DNA of 18,887 bases from Oscillospiraceae bacterium (lineage in GTDB: Bacteria > Bacillota_A > Clostridia > Oscillospirales > Oscillospiraceae). The position numbers were made by a program, and so were the translations under genes. This document shows, in pieces, positions 1 to 6,364 of the stretch (its first letter is position 1; each line of letters opens with the position of its first letter). The notes under the pieces were generated by a model that ran no database searches, was not told where the DNA came from, and saw nothing but the letters and a program-made list of their open reading frames with translations. Location: the NCBI GenBank assembly GCA_017537045.1, contig JAFYLN010000003.1, positions 1 through 18,887 on the forward strand. Reading direction: 5' to 3'.

Positions 1-14
1 CCAAGTCCGATGGC

Positions 15-56
15 AAAAAGAAGAAACCACACCGCATGGTGTGGTTTCTTCTTTTT
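15..56 (-). terminator. Intrinsic terminator of tRNA-Gln
   Basis: Perfect 19-bp inverted repeat (15-33 and 38-56) around the loop GCAT. Read on the minus strand it starts at the last base of the tRNA-Gln CCA end and finishes in five T. The stem is A/T-rich at its base and GC-rich (CCACACC) at its tip, as expected of a Rho-independent terminator. Confidence 0.85.
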
Positions 57-129
57 GGCAGAGGATGAGGGATTCGAACCCCCGCAAACGGAGTCAGAGT
101 CCGGTGTGCTACCGTTACACAAATCCTCT
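56..129 (-). tRNA. tRNA-Gln (anticodon CUG)
   Basis: The minus strand folds as a cloverleaf. The acceptor stem AGAGGAT pairs with ATCCTCT, the T-arm is GGGGGTTCGAATCCC, and the anticodon loop CTCTGAC gives anticodon CUG, which reads CAG (Gln). The discriminator base is G, and CCA is encoded (58-56). The gene has its own promoter upstream and a terminator that begins right at the CCA end, so it is a single-gene transcript diverging from tRNA-Val. Confidence 0.95.
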
Positions 130-146
130 ATCTGCTGAACAGTAAT

Positions 147-174
147 ATTATATCCAATTTTTCGAAAAAGTCAA
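147..174 (-). promoter_or_regulatory. Promoter of tRNA-Gln
   Basis: Minus-strand -35 TTGACT (174-169) and -10 TATAAT (152-147) separated by 16 bp, ending about 18 bp before the tRNA 5' end. It is close to the sigma-A consensus. Confidence 0.8.
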
Positions 175-205
175 GCCCGTAATTAAAAAATTATCACCGC
201 TGCTG

Positions 206-237
206 TGTAGGTGTTACAATGATGTGTAACACCTACA
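206..237. repeat. 13-bp perfect palindrome between two divergent tRNA promoters
   Basis: TGTAGGTGTTACA (206-218) and its exact reverse complement TGTAACACCTACA (225-237) flank the 6-nt spacer ATGATG. It lies about 32 bp upstream of the -35 of the tRNA-Gln promoter and 31 bp upstream of the -35 of the tRNA-Val promoter, so almost equidistant from both. It has no T-tract, which argues against a terminator. It could be a binding site for a dimeric regulator, but I do not recognise it. Confidence 0.6.
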
Positions 238-267
238 AACCGACCATAAGTAGTTTTGTTTTCAGGG

Positions 268-295
268 TTGACAATTCTGAAAAATATGGTATAAT
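268..295 (+). promoter_or_regulatory. Promoter of tRNA-Val
   Basis: Perfect -35 TTGACA (268-273) and perfect -10 TATAAT (290-295) with a 16-bp spacer, 17 bp before the mature tRNA 5' end. This is a strong sigma-A promoter. Confidence 0.9.
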
Positions 296-312
296 CTACT
301 TCGTTCCAGTAT

Positions 313-389
313 GGAGGCATAGCTCAGCTGGTTAGAGCGCATGCTTCACACGCATGAGGTCACAGGTTCGAGTCCTGTTGTCTCCACCA
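313..389 (+). tRNA. tRNA-Val (anticodon CAC)
   Basis: Full cloverleaf. The acceptor stem GGAGGCA pairs with TGTCTCC (one G-U), the D-arm contains AGCTCAGCTGGTTAGAGC, the anticodon stem CATGC/GCATG encloses loop TTCACAC (anticodon CAC, reads GUG, Val), and the T-arm is ACAGGTTCGAGTCCTGT. The discriminator is A, followed by encoded CCA (387-389). A consensus promoter lies upstream and a terminator begins nine bases downstream. Degenerate copies of the 3' part of this tRNA recur at 431-541. Confidence 0.96.
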
Positions 390-397
390 AATAAATG

Positions 398-425
398 AAA
401 CCCGAACCATGAGGTTCGGGTTTTG
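398..425 (+). terminator. Intrinsic terminator of tRNA-Val
   Basis: AAACCCGAACC (398-408) pairs with GGTTCGGGTTT (413-423) around ATGA and runs into TTTTGTTT. It is positioned directly after the tRNA. Confidence 0.85.
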
Positions 426-433
426 TTTATTTC

Positions 434-541
434 TCTGACACAGGACTCGAACCTATTAATTGCAAGGCTCCGGTGGAGCCTTGCTTGCCGACAGCTTGAC
501 GGCGGCAACACATTAATTTCATCGAGTTCTGTTGTCTCAGC
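434..541. repeat. tRNA-Val-derived palindromic element with two internal hairpins
   Basis: The outer arms (about 434-463 and 511-541) are imperfect inverted copies of each other, and both resemble the T-arm/acceptor half of the adjacent tRNA-Val. The left arm, reverse-complemented, holds the 15-mer AGGTTCGAGTCCTGT found in the tRNA. The right arm has TCGAGTTCTGTTGTCTC. Inside are a perfect 10-bp hairpin GCAAGGCTCC/GGAGCCTTGC (462-471, 475-484) and a 6-bp hairpin TTGCCG/CGGCAA (485-490, 503-508). The whole could fold as a three-way junction. It could be a scar of integration at the tRNA gene or a small structured repeat. No protein gene is credible here. Confidence 0.55.
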
Positions 542-591
542 CACATGTTAGACCCCATGCCCGAAAGCAGATGTTTGCGAATGGCATAAGG

Positions 592-620
592 TTGAAAAAT
601 GGCACAAAAACCATTATGAT
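592..620 (+). promoter_or_regulatory. Promoter of sfsA
   Basis: -35 TTGAAA (592-597) and -10 TATGAT (615-620), each one mismatch from consensus, with a 17-bp spacer. They end 26 bp before the sfsA start. Confidence 0.7.
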
Positions 621-646
621 AGACCCATCAGAAAGGTTGTGAAATC

Positions 647-1324
647 TTGAAATACGAAAATATGGTACGCGGGCGGTTTCTGGCACGCCCCAACCGCTTT
701 ATTGCAAAAGTAGAAATCGATGGGCAGGAGGAAACTGTCCACGTAAAAAATACGGGCCGCTGCCGGGAACTGCTGATGCCCGGTGCTGAGGTCTGGTGCC
801 GTTTCGATCCCAATCCAATGCGCAAGACCCGCTACGACCTGATCACCGTGCGAAAGGGTGGCCGGCTCATTAATATGGATTCTCAGGCTCCCAATGCCGC
901 TGCGAAGGAATGGCTTCTTTCCGGCGGGCTGGGTAAAATTGAAAACCTGAAAGCGGAAAGCGTCCGCGGCGATTCCCGCTTCGATTTTTCCTTTACCAAG
1001 GATGGAAAACTGTGCTTTCTGGAGGTCAAGGGCGTGACACTGGAAAACGACAATGTCTGCGCCTTCCCCGATGCGCCCACGGAGCGGGGTGTCAGGCATC
1101 TGCGGGGATTGACCGCACTTGCCCGTCAGGGTTGCGGCGCGTATGTGCTGTTTGTAATTCAAATGCCGGACGTGAAATACCTGCATCCCAACGATGCTAC
1201 CGACCCCGCCTTTGGTGCAGCATTGCGCGCTGCGGCAGAGGCTGGCGTGCAGGTTCTGGCTATGGACTGCGCGGTCACCGAGGACACCATGGAAATCCGC
1301 CTGCCTGTTCTTGTGAAGCTATGA
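647..1324 (+). CDS. sfsA: SfsA family DNA/RNA nuclease
   Basis: A 225-residue protein, close to the usual SfsA length. SfsA was named as a sugar fermentation stimulation protein in E. coli and belongs to the PD-(D/E)XK nuclease-like fold. The diagnostic stretches are all present: an N-terminal OB-like part with HVKNTGRCRELLMPGAEV (residues 32-49), then a nuclease core with RFDF (111-114) and FLEVKGVTLE (124-133), giving candidate catalytic D113, E126 and K128. The TTG at 647 is preferred because AGAAAGG sits 10 bases upstream; an ATG at 662 is the alternative. It is monocistronic: its own promoter lies upstream and a hairpin terminator starts right after the stop codon. Family assignment is firm; the cellular role in this organism is not known. 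Confidence 0.93.
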   Translation: MKYENMVRGRFLARPNRFIAKVEIDGQEETVHVKNTGRCRELLMPGAEVWCRFDPNPMRKTRYDLITVRKGGRLINMDSQAPNAAAKEWLLSGGLGKIENLKAESVRGDSRFDFSFTKDGKLCFLEVKGVTLENDNVCAFPDAPTERGVRHLRGLTALARQGCGAYVLFVIQMPDVKYLHPNDATDPAFGAALRAAAEAGVQVLAMDCAVTEDTMEIRLPVLVKL

Positions 1325-1326
1325 GA

Positions 1327-1357
1327 AACCCCATCCTCCCGGATGGGGTTACTTTTT
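1327..1357. terminator. Shared terminator between sfsA and the HAD gene
   Basis: AACCCCATCC (1327-1336) and GGATGGGGTT (1341-1350) around TCCC, followed on the plus strand by ACTTTTT. The two flanking genes converge and the T-tract overlaps the HAD stop codon, so the hairpin can serve both directions. Confidence 0.8.
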
Positions 1358-2042
1358 ACACTGTTTCCAGCAGCGCAGGCAATTGGTGCAGCGCCTCGAT
1401 CTCAAAATCGGGGATAATGCCGTTCTTAGCGGCGGCATGGGTCGGATTGACCCAACAGGTCTTAATTCCTGCATTGATGCCGCCGAGAATATCGGAGCTG
1501 AGGCTGTCGCCCACGATCATAGCCTTTGCGGGGTCAAAACCGGGAATCCGGGCAAAACAGCCATCGAAATAGGCTTTGGAGGGCTTGTTATGGCCGATCT
1601 CTTGAGAAACGAACACTTTTTCGAAGAAGCGGTACAGGTTCGCGCTGGTCATGCGCCCCTTTTGGACAGATGCCGTGCCGTTGCTGGCCAGAAACAGGCG
1701 GTACTTCTTCGAAAGCATATCCACAGCTTCCTCTGCCCCGGGCAGGAACCAGTGGCCGCTGGACAGGTTCCTCTCGTAGACGCGGGCAACGGCCTGTGCA
1801 TCCACCTCCATACCCAGTTCCGAAAACAGCATGGAAAACCGTCCCGTCAGAACCTCCGAACGGGTCATGGTGCCCAGTTCCAACTGCTCCCAGTGCCATT
1901 TATTGATGAGATGGTAACGGTGCAGCACTTCTTCTGTGGGTTCTATACCAAAATCGCAGATTGTCTTTGAAATAGCAATGCGCTCTGCCTTATGGAAATC
2001 CAGAATGGTATCATCCAGATCTAAGAATAAAAATTCGATCAT
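1356..2042 (-). CDS. HAD-superfamily hydrolase, YjjG-type nucleotidase
   Basis: A 228-residue haloacid-dehalogenase phosphatase. Motif I is DLDDT (residues 8-12; nucleophile D8, general acid D10), motif II is ASNGT (S120, N121), motif III is the lysine in HNKPS (K153), and motif IV is VGDSLSSD (D179, D184). The helical cap between about 15 and 100 and the overall length fit the YjjG/YfnB group, which removes phosphate from pyrimidine nucleotides including non-canonical ones; the exact substrate is inferred. The ATG at 2042 has GAAAGGAA just upstream. No promoter is visible between it and ksgA: the gap is entirely repeat element A, so it is probably expressed by read-through from ksgA. Confidence 0.85.
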   Translation of the reverse strand: MIEFLFLDLDDTILDFHKAERIAISKTICDFGIEPTEEVLHRYHLINKWHWEQLELGTMTRSEVLTGRFSMLFSELGMEVDAQAVARVYERNLSSGHWFLPGAEEAVDMLSKKYRLFLASNGTASVQKGRMTSANLYRFFEKVFVSQEIGHNKPSKAYFDGCFARIPGFDPAKAMIVGDSLSSDILGGINAGIKTCWVNPTHAAAKNGIIPDFEIEALHQLPALLETV

Positions 2043-2056
2043 TGCAGGTTCCTTTC

Positions 2057-2490
2057 AAATTTCAGTTTATCGCTCTGTTTCGATTGTGCGTGTAGGGGCG
2101 GCTATCAGCCGCCCGCACAGCAGAATATTTCGCATTCGCATTGATTTTTGGCGAATTCGCAACATTGTGCCGCTCAAAAATATGTCATTGCGAGGAGCGC
2201 ATAGCGCGACGTGGCAATCTCCTGCTTCCATGCATCGATAAGCAGTGCAGAAACAAGCATCGTACCGGGAGATTCCCACGTCGGCCTTTCAGGCCCCCTC
2301 GGAATGACAGTGGTTTTCGATGGTTTCTGCGCCGATTTTTCTGCTACCAACTACCAAATTACGATGTCATTGCGAGGAGCATGGCATTAGGCCATGCAAC
2401 GCGGCAATCCGCATCCCCTGCATCCGAAGGATGCTGTCGCCCCACCGGGGCGACAATTTAAATTTTCAAGAGTGCGACAAACATCAATTT
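2057..2490 (+). mobile_element. Repeat element A (434-bp MITE-like, modular)
   Basis: Non-coding element with end L (AAATTTCAGTTTATCG, at 2057) and end R (ends CGACAAACATCAATTT, at 2490). Together these form an imperfect terminal inverted repeat, AAATTnnnGTTTrTCG. The interior holds a TGTAGGGGCGG hairpin (2086-2118) and three copies of a TGTCATTGCGAGGAGC...GGCAATC hairpin module, at 2183-2222, 2268-2309 (reversed) and 2365-2410. Element C is an inverted copy of the same length with roughly two dozen mismatches by eye. A fills the whole gap between ksgA and the HAD gene. Its R end supplies the last two bases of the ksgA stop codon. No transposase is present, and I see no convincing target-site duplication. 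Confidence 0.85.
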
Positions 2491-3358
2491 ATCGATTCTT
2501 ACGTTTGACGATTTCGTTGGCAATTCTTGCAAATTCAGGAATGGACAGGGTCTCACCACGGACATTGGTATCAAAGCCTGCCGCTTCGATCACTTCAGCA
2601 GCCCCCTGCTTACCCAGCTCAGGGAAACCGGACGCAAGGCCATTGGAAAGCTTCTTGCGGCGCATAGCAAAGCTGGCACGTACTGTGCGGAAGAAAATAT
2701 CCTGATCCAGAATATCCCAGCTGCGTTCCTTGCGCACATGTAGGGAAATCACCGCAGAAGTAACCTTTGGCTGAGGCAGGAAGCAATGGGCAGGCACATC
2801 AAAAAGCAGCTCCGGCTCGGCATAATACTGGCAGAACACGGTAAACGCACTGTAATCAGCGCTGCCCGGAGCAGCTGCGATCCGCTGTGCCACCTCTTTC
2901 TGCACCATGACTGTGACCGAATCGAAGCATTCTGCTTCCAGCAGCGCCGTCAGTATGGGAGATGTGATGTAATAGGGCAGGTTGGCGCAGGCCATGGGAC
3001 GCAGGCCGTCCAATTTCTCCCTGACCAGCGCCGGAACATCCAGCTTCAGTACGTCGTTCCAGATAATTTCCAGATTGTCAAATTCTCCGACTGTCGCATC
3101 CAGAATGGGCTTCAGGCGGTTATCCAGTTCCACGGCACAGACTTTTTTTGCATTCAAGCAAAGCTGCTGGGTCAGCGGGCCGATACCGGGGCCGATCTCC
3201 AGCACACCGGCTGTCTGATCCACGCCTGCCTCCCGGACGATGGATTCCGGCACCCATGGCGCAATCAGAAAATTCTGACCCTTTGCCTTAGAGAAATGGA
3301 AACCATGGCTTTCCAGCAGGGGCTTCATTACATGGATATCACATACATTGACCATCAT
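2489..3358 (-). CDS. ksgA: 16S rRNA (adenine1518/1519-N6)-dimethyltransferase
   Basis: KsgA/RsmA dimethylates two adjacent adenines in the 3' hairpin of 16S rRNA during small-subunit assembly, using S-adenosylmethionine. The family signature is complete: KGQNFL near the N-terminus, the SAM-binding loop EIGPGIGPLTQ, the acidic end of strand 2 in CAVELD, and the catalytic NLPYYITSP motif, followed by the C-terminal helical domain. Length is about 289 residues, normal for the family. Three ATGs in a row (3361, 3358, 3355) follow an AAGGTGG ribosome site at 3370-3364; 3358 or 3355 gives the best spacing, and a GTG at 3367 overlaps the ribosome site. The stop codon is made jointly with repeat A. 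The 3D/G5 gene lies upstream, as yabE does in Bacillus, but rnmV is missing from between them. Confidence 0.95.
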   Translation of the reverse strand: MMVNVCDIHVMKPLLESHGFHFSKAKGQNFLIAPWVPESIVREAGVDQTAGVLEIGPGIGPLTQQLCLNAKKVCAVELDNRLKPILDATVGEFDNLEIIWNDVLKLDVPALVREKLDGLRPMACANLPYYITSPILTALLEAECFDSVTVMVQKEVAQRIAAAPGSADYSAFTVFCQYYAEPELLFDVPAHCFLPQPKVTSAVISLHVRKERSWDILDQDIFFRTVRASFAMRRKKLSNGLASGFPELGKQGAAEVIEAAGFDTNVRGETLSIPEFARIANEIVKRKNR

Positions 3359-3379
3359 CATGTCCACCTTGTCTATAAT

Positions 3380-3565
3380 AAATTGATGTTTATCGGGCTG
3401 TTGGCGGCGAAGCCCTTGGCTCTCCTTCTGGGAGAGCTGTCAAAAATCGAAGCGATTTTTGACTGAGAGGGAAAATAACGAACCCTCTCCGCCCCAAATC
3501 CTTGATTTGGGGCACCTCTCCCAAAGGGAGAGGCAAGTTTTCAACAGCTCGATAAACTGAAATTT
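3380..3565 (-). mobile_element. Repeat element B (186-bp MITE-like)
   Basis: It carries the same R end (AAATTGATGTTTATCG, from 3380) and L end (CGATAAACTGAAATTT, to 3565) as elements A, C, D and E, but a different interior. That interior consists of hairpins CTCTCC/GGGAGAG, CAAAAATCG/CGATTTTTG and CCCCAAATC/GATTTGGGG. Element E is the same 186-bp sequence in opposite orientation with four mismatches by eye. B occupies the gap between the 3D/G5 gene and ksgA, ending about 10 bases before the ksgA ribosome site. Any reading frame through it is incidental. Confidence 0.88.
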
Positions 3566-3573
3566 GCACAAAA

Positions 3574-3613
3574 AAGAATGCCCTTTTTCTGTTCATGATA
3601 ACAGAAAAAAGGC
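3574..3613 (-). terminator. Possible terminator of the 3D/G5 protein gene
   Basis: CCCTTTTTCTGTT (3581-3593) pairs with AACAGAAAAAAGG (3600-3612) around CATGAT. On the minus strand a run of six T follows a few bases later (3578-3573). It lies about 20 bases past the stop codon. The stem is A/T-rich, so termination may be partial, leaving some read-through into ksgA. Confidence 0.5.
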
Positions 3614-3630
3614 GAATTTGCAATATAGAA

Positions 3631-4680
3631 TCAGCCAAGGATGTACACGTCACAGCTGCGGGCACCAAACTGCACGCATTCGTTCTTTGTATTGAAGAAC
3701 AGGTCTAACCGGGTGCCATATATAAATTGCTTGCTCCCGCAGTCTTCCGCAGTTGCCACACCGTAGATGTATTCTCCGTCTTTTGTCACGATATAGAACC
3801 TTGTGCCATAGGGAAACACTTCCGGGTCAACCGCAATGGCGCCGACCCGTGCCCGGGTTCCGGTGGCTGTTGTGCCCACATAGCCTTCACAATGATAGGC
3901 TGTGGCAAGGCAGGTAACTTTTTCCGTGTAGGTCAGAACCTCGCCGGTGGGTAATGTGATCGTACCGTTTTCAATTTCCGCCACAGGGTTTTCCGGTACA
4001 TCCCGCCGAGCCCCGCTGCCCACAGCTATTATTTCGCGCACCGGTTGGGAAATCACCTGCTGGCTGAGAACCTCCCGCTTCGATTCCACGCCATTTAAAT
4101 ACGTTACCGTTGCTTCGCAAAGCACCTGCCCGTCCTCTCCCTCTGTTATAATCTTTTGCGTACCTTCCGGCAGGGACGGATCCGCACAGTAGACCGTTTC
4201 ATGGGGCAGAAATGTTGTATATGTCTGATTTTCCTGAATGACACGGGCAACAGTCACCACCATACCATCAAATGTCTGCGAATCCTGCGGAACAGAGATC
4301 ACATCCGCATCACTCCATGTCAGATTCAGACGGGTGAGCAGCTCCTCAACTGACTCACCCCGGGATGTTACTTCCATCTTCTGCCCATAATAGTCAACAA
4401 GCAGCTTTTGCTCCCGCCGGACATTGATCCGCAGGATTCCGTCACCGGAGTGGGCGGTATAGATATCATTTGCACCCAACTCCAGCCCGGCCTCTCCCAG
4501 AACCGTCTTTGGATCTGTTTCTGTCGTTGCATGAACCATAACACGGCTTCCATCTGTAATCACGCAGGTTGTCTGCAGGAATATCTGTCTGAACAGCAGC
4601 CCTGCCACAAATACCAGCATTGCCGCCGCGCAGATCAGCAGTCTTTTTCTCATTTCGGTGAATCGTTTCTTTTTTCGCAA
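3631..4680 (-). CDS. YabE-like 3D/G5/DUF348 cell-wall protein
   Basis: A 349-residue exported protein. It has a basic N-terminus then one membrane segment (about 13-33), two DUF348-like stretches (about 37-130), a G5 domain (about 145-222), and a C-terminal 3D domain (about 255-349) with the three conserved aspartates D285 (VDP), D313 (AED) and D326 (RLDLFF). The 3D domain has a double-psi beta-barrel fold, and in Bacillus YabE/YocH and resuscitation-type proteins it is linked to peptidoglycan cleavage; lytic activity here is inferred. The TTG at 4680 is chosen because GGGGAGG sits seven bases upstream; an in-frame ATG at 4653 lacks a comparable site. It has a good promoter and diverges from the SEDS gene. 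Position next to ksgA matches the Bacillus yabE-rnmV-ksgA order, minus rnmV. Confidence 0.88.
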   Translation of the reverse strand: MRKKKRFTEMRKRLLICAAAMLVFVAGLLFRQIFLQTTCVITDGSRVMVHATTETDPKTVLGEAGLELGANDIYTAHSGDGILRINVRREQKLLVDYYGQKMEVTSRGESVEELLTRLNLTWSDADVISVPQDSQTFDGMVVTVARVIQENQTYTTFLPHETVYCADPSLPEGTQKIITEGEDGQVLCEATVTYLNGVESKREVLSQQVISQPVREIIAVGSGARRDVPENPVAEIENGTITLPTGEVLTYTEKVTCLATAYHCEGYVGTTATGTRARVGAIAVDPEVFPYGTRFYIVTKDGEYIYGVATAEDCGSKQFIYGTRLDLFFNTKNECVQFGARSCDVYILG

Positions 4681-4717
4681 AGCCCCGCCTCCCCTTTCAT
4701 TTCCAATTCACGCCATT

Positions 4718-4745
4718 ATTATAACATTATCGCCACCAAAGTCAA
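4718..4745 (-). promoter_or_regulatory. Promoter of the 3D/G5 protein gene
   Basis: Minus-strand -35 TTGACT (4745-4740) and -10 TATAAT (4723-4718) with a 16-bp spacer and TG one base before the -10, about 40 bp ahead of the TTG start. Confidence 0.8.
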
Positions 4746-4997
4746 CAAATTATATGTTTTTACAGCTTTTCGACAACTTTTTTATTGTTTTTTATTCCGG
4801 TTTATGTAAACGCTTTTTCAGGCATATCCGGTCGCAACCACGCAGAAAAATGGCGTGCTTTGTTGAATGCCGCAGGCCGCGGTTGATGCAAAGAAAGGCA
4901 TTTTGTCGCAAAATTGTTTCCTGCTGCTTCCTGTTTACAGCGGGTTATGTGGTACTTTCCGGTGTTTTTTGATCGTCACAACTTATTCACAGAAAAT
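4746..4997. other. Intergenic DNA without a recognisable gene
   Basis: T-rich stretch between the two divergent promoters. I see no credible ORF, RNA gene or strong hairpin. It contains one TTATTCACA (4983-4991), which matches the DnaA-box consensus but stands alone. Confidence 0.5.
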
Positions 4998-5000
4998 TTG

Positions 5001-5029
5001 TTTACTTTCTTCGCAATTGATGCTATAAT
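5001..5029 (+). promoter_or_regulatory. Promoter of the SEDS gene
   Basis: -35 TTTACT (5001-5006), 17-bp spacer, perfect -10 TATAAT (5024-5029) preceded by TGC, an extended -10. It lies 25 bp before the TTG start. Confidence 0.75.
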
Positions 5030-5054
5030 TGGCGGATAGAAAGGGGGCAGGGCC

Positions 5055-6209
5055 TTGAATCAATTTATATCCGAATTAAAGAATTTCCCGAAAAAGTGCG
5101 ACTGGGTGCTGCTTCTTCTGTGCTTTGTCACCTCGTCTTTCGGTTGTGTAGTCATCGGCAGTGCCACCTCTGCTGAAAAATTCGGCAGTAACTTCCGCTA
5201 TATCGCCATTCAGGTCGGCGCTACCATCATCGGTATTTTAGCTTTTGCGGTCATTTCGTCCATCGATGTGGAAGTCATGTCCGAGTACCGTTACCTGCTC
5301 GTGGCATTCAACACCTTTCTGCTGCTCCTGCTGATCCCGTTTGGTACGGATAACGATACGGGTAACCGAAGCTGGATCGAAACACCCATCATCAACATCC
5401 AGCCCGCCGAGATCTGTAAGATCACCTACATCGTCATCATGGCATCGGTCATGGCATCACACCAGAACCGAATCTCCAGCATCCCCTCTGTCATGCATAT
5501 GGTACTTCATCTGGGACTTCTGTTTGGCCTGAATATGGTTATTTCCAAGGACGCGGGCGTTTCCCTGATCTTTGCCTTTATCTTTGTCGGCATGGCTTTC
5601 GGCGGCGGCGTTTCCCTGATCTGGTTCGGTCTGGCACTGGGTGCCATCGCCATCGGTTTCCCGATCATCTTCCCATACCTCGGTACGCACCAGCAAAACC
5701 GCATTAAGATTTTGTTCGACGAGACCATCGACCCTCTGGGCATCAACGAACGTTACCACTATAAGATCAACCTGTTGTCCCTGACCGGCGGCGGTCTGAC
5801 GGGACAAGGTCTGTTCAACGGCAACCGTACCCAGGGCGGACGGCTCTTTGCCCAGCATACGGACTACGTCTTCTCCTCCATCGGCGAAGAGCTGGGCTTC
5901 TTTGGCTGCGTGTTCGTCATGCTGCTGGAGTTTGCCATCATCGCCCGCTGCATCTACGTGGGCATCCGCTGTCAGGACTATATGCGCCGCCTGATCTGCT
6001 TCGGTGCTGCTTCCGCACTGATCTTCCAGGTGACCATCAATGTGGGCATGTGTATCGGCGTTATGCCCGTTATCGGTCTGACACTGCCGCTGATCAGCTA
6101 CGGCGGCTCCTCTATTGTGACCATCTACGCCATGCTTGGGCTTGTGTCCGGCGCTTACGCGCGACCAGAATCCCTCAGTCATGAGCGGTATATCCAACCT
6201 CTGCGCTAA
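5055..6209 (+). CDS. SEDS family peptidoglycan glycosyltransferase (RodA/FtsW/SpoVE type)
   Basis: A 384-residue polytopic membrane protein with about ten hydrophobic segments. SEDS proteins polymerise lipid II into glycan strands, usually with a partner class B penicillin-binding protein. Family landmarks are NIQPAE (114-119), an acidic residue in the SKDAGVS loop (D166) where RodA/FtsW have a catalytic aspartate in a PDxGT context, the HTDYVFSSIGEELGF block (268-282), and GLTLPLISYGGSS near the C-terminus. The loop reads KDAGV rather than PDFGT, so this is a divergent member and I do not assign RodA over FtsW or SpoVE. The TTG at 5055 follows AAGGGGG with good spacing. No penicillin-binding protein gene is adjacent, so any partner must lie elsewhere. 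Confidence 0.9.
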   Translation: MNQFISELKNFPKKCDWVLLLLCFVTSSFGCVVIGSATSAEKFGSNFRYIAIQVGATIIGILAFAVISSIDVEVMSEYRYLLVAFNTFLLLLLIPFGTDNDTGNRSWIETPIINIQPAEICKITYIVIMASVMASHQNRISSIPSVMHMVLHLGLLFGLNMVISKDAGVSLIFAFIFVGMAFGGGVSLIWFGLALGAIAIGFPIIFPYLGTHQQNRIKILFDETIDPLGINERYHYKINLLSLTGGGLTGQGLFNGNRTQGGRLFAQHTDYVFSSIGEELGFFGCVFVMLLEFAIIARCIYVGIRCQDYMRRLICFGAASALIFQVTINVGMCIGVMPVIGLTLPLISYGGSSIVTIYAMLGLVSGAYARPESLSHERYIQPLR

Positions 6210-6216
6210 TAAAACC

Positions 6217-6246
6217 ACACCGGCAACGCCTGTATGTTGCCGGTGT
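6217..6246 (+). terminator. Possible terminator of the SEDS gene
   Basis: Perfect 11-bp stem ACACCGGCAAC/GTTGCCGGTGT (6217-6227, 6236-6246) eight bases after the stop codon. A good T-tract is lacking (ATTCATT follows), so efficiency is uncertain. Confidence 0.5.
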
Positions 6247-6270
6247 ATTCATTGATACCGCTGTATCTGG

Positions 6271-6292
6271 AAGTCTTTTTGAAAAAAGACTT
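6271..6292. repeat. 10-bp inverted repeat ahead of the LRR gene
   Basis: AAGTCTTTTT and AAAAAGACTT separated by GA. It touches the candidate -35 of the LRR gene promoter (6291-6296). It may be part of a back-up terminator for the SEDS gene or a regulatory hairpin. Confidence 0.45.
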
Positions 6293-6319
6293 GCAGGCAG
6301 ACGGTATATGGAGTATAAT
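6291..6319 (+). promoter_or_regulatory. Promoter of the LRR protein gene
   Basis: -35 TTGCAG (6291-6296) and perfect -10 TATAAT (6314-6319) with a 17-bp spacer, about 45 bp before the ATG. Confidence 0.65.
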
Positions 6320-6364
6320 GAATGCAATTATTCTATAAATTATGGTATCGAGGAGTATATTCTC

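Noticed and set aside
332..544. 70-residue minus-strand reading frame containing NRTRTCDLMRVKHAL
   Set aside because: It is the antisense of tRNA-Val continued into the palindromic element; such peptides are a known artefact of tRNA genes.
2067..2705. Several short frames across repeat A, and likewise across B, C and E
   Set aside because: They translate the palindromic repeats (peptides such as HCEE...RSD/ATRQ types common as spurious calls in gut Clostridia) and share no start signals.
3380..3565. Remnant of rnmV inside element B
   Set aside because: No frame of the 186 bp resembles a TOPRIM protein, and the same sequence occurs at element E, so it is purely repeat.
4983..4991. TTATTCACA, a DnaA-box match near ksgA and the SEDS gene
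   Set aside because: A single box with no cluster, AT-rich unwinding element or dnaA/dnaN nearby; not enough for an origin.
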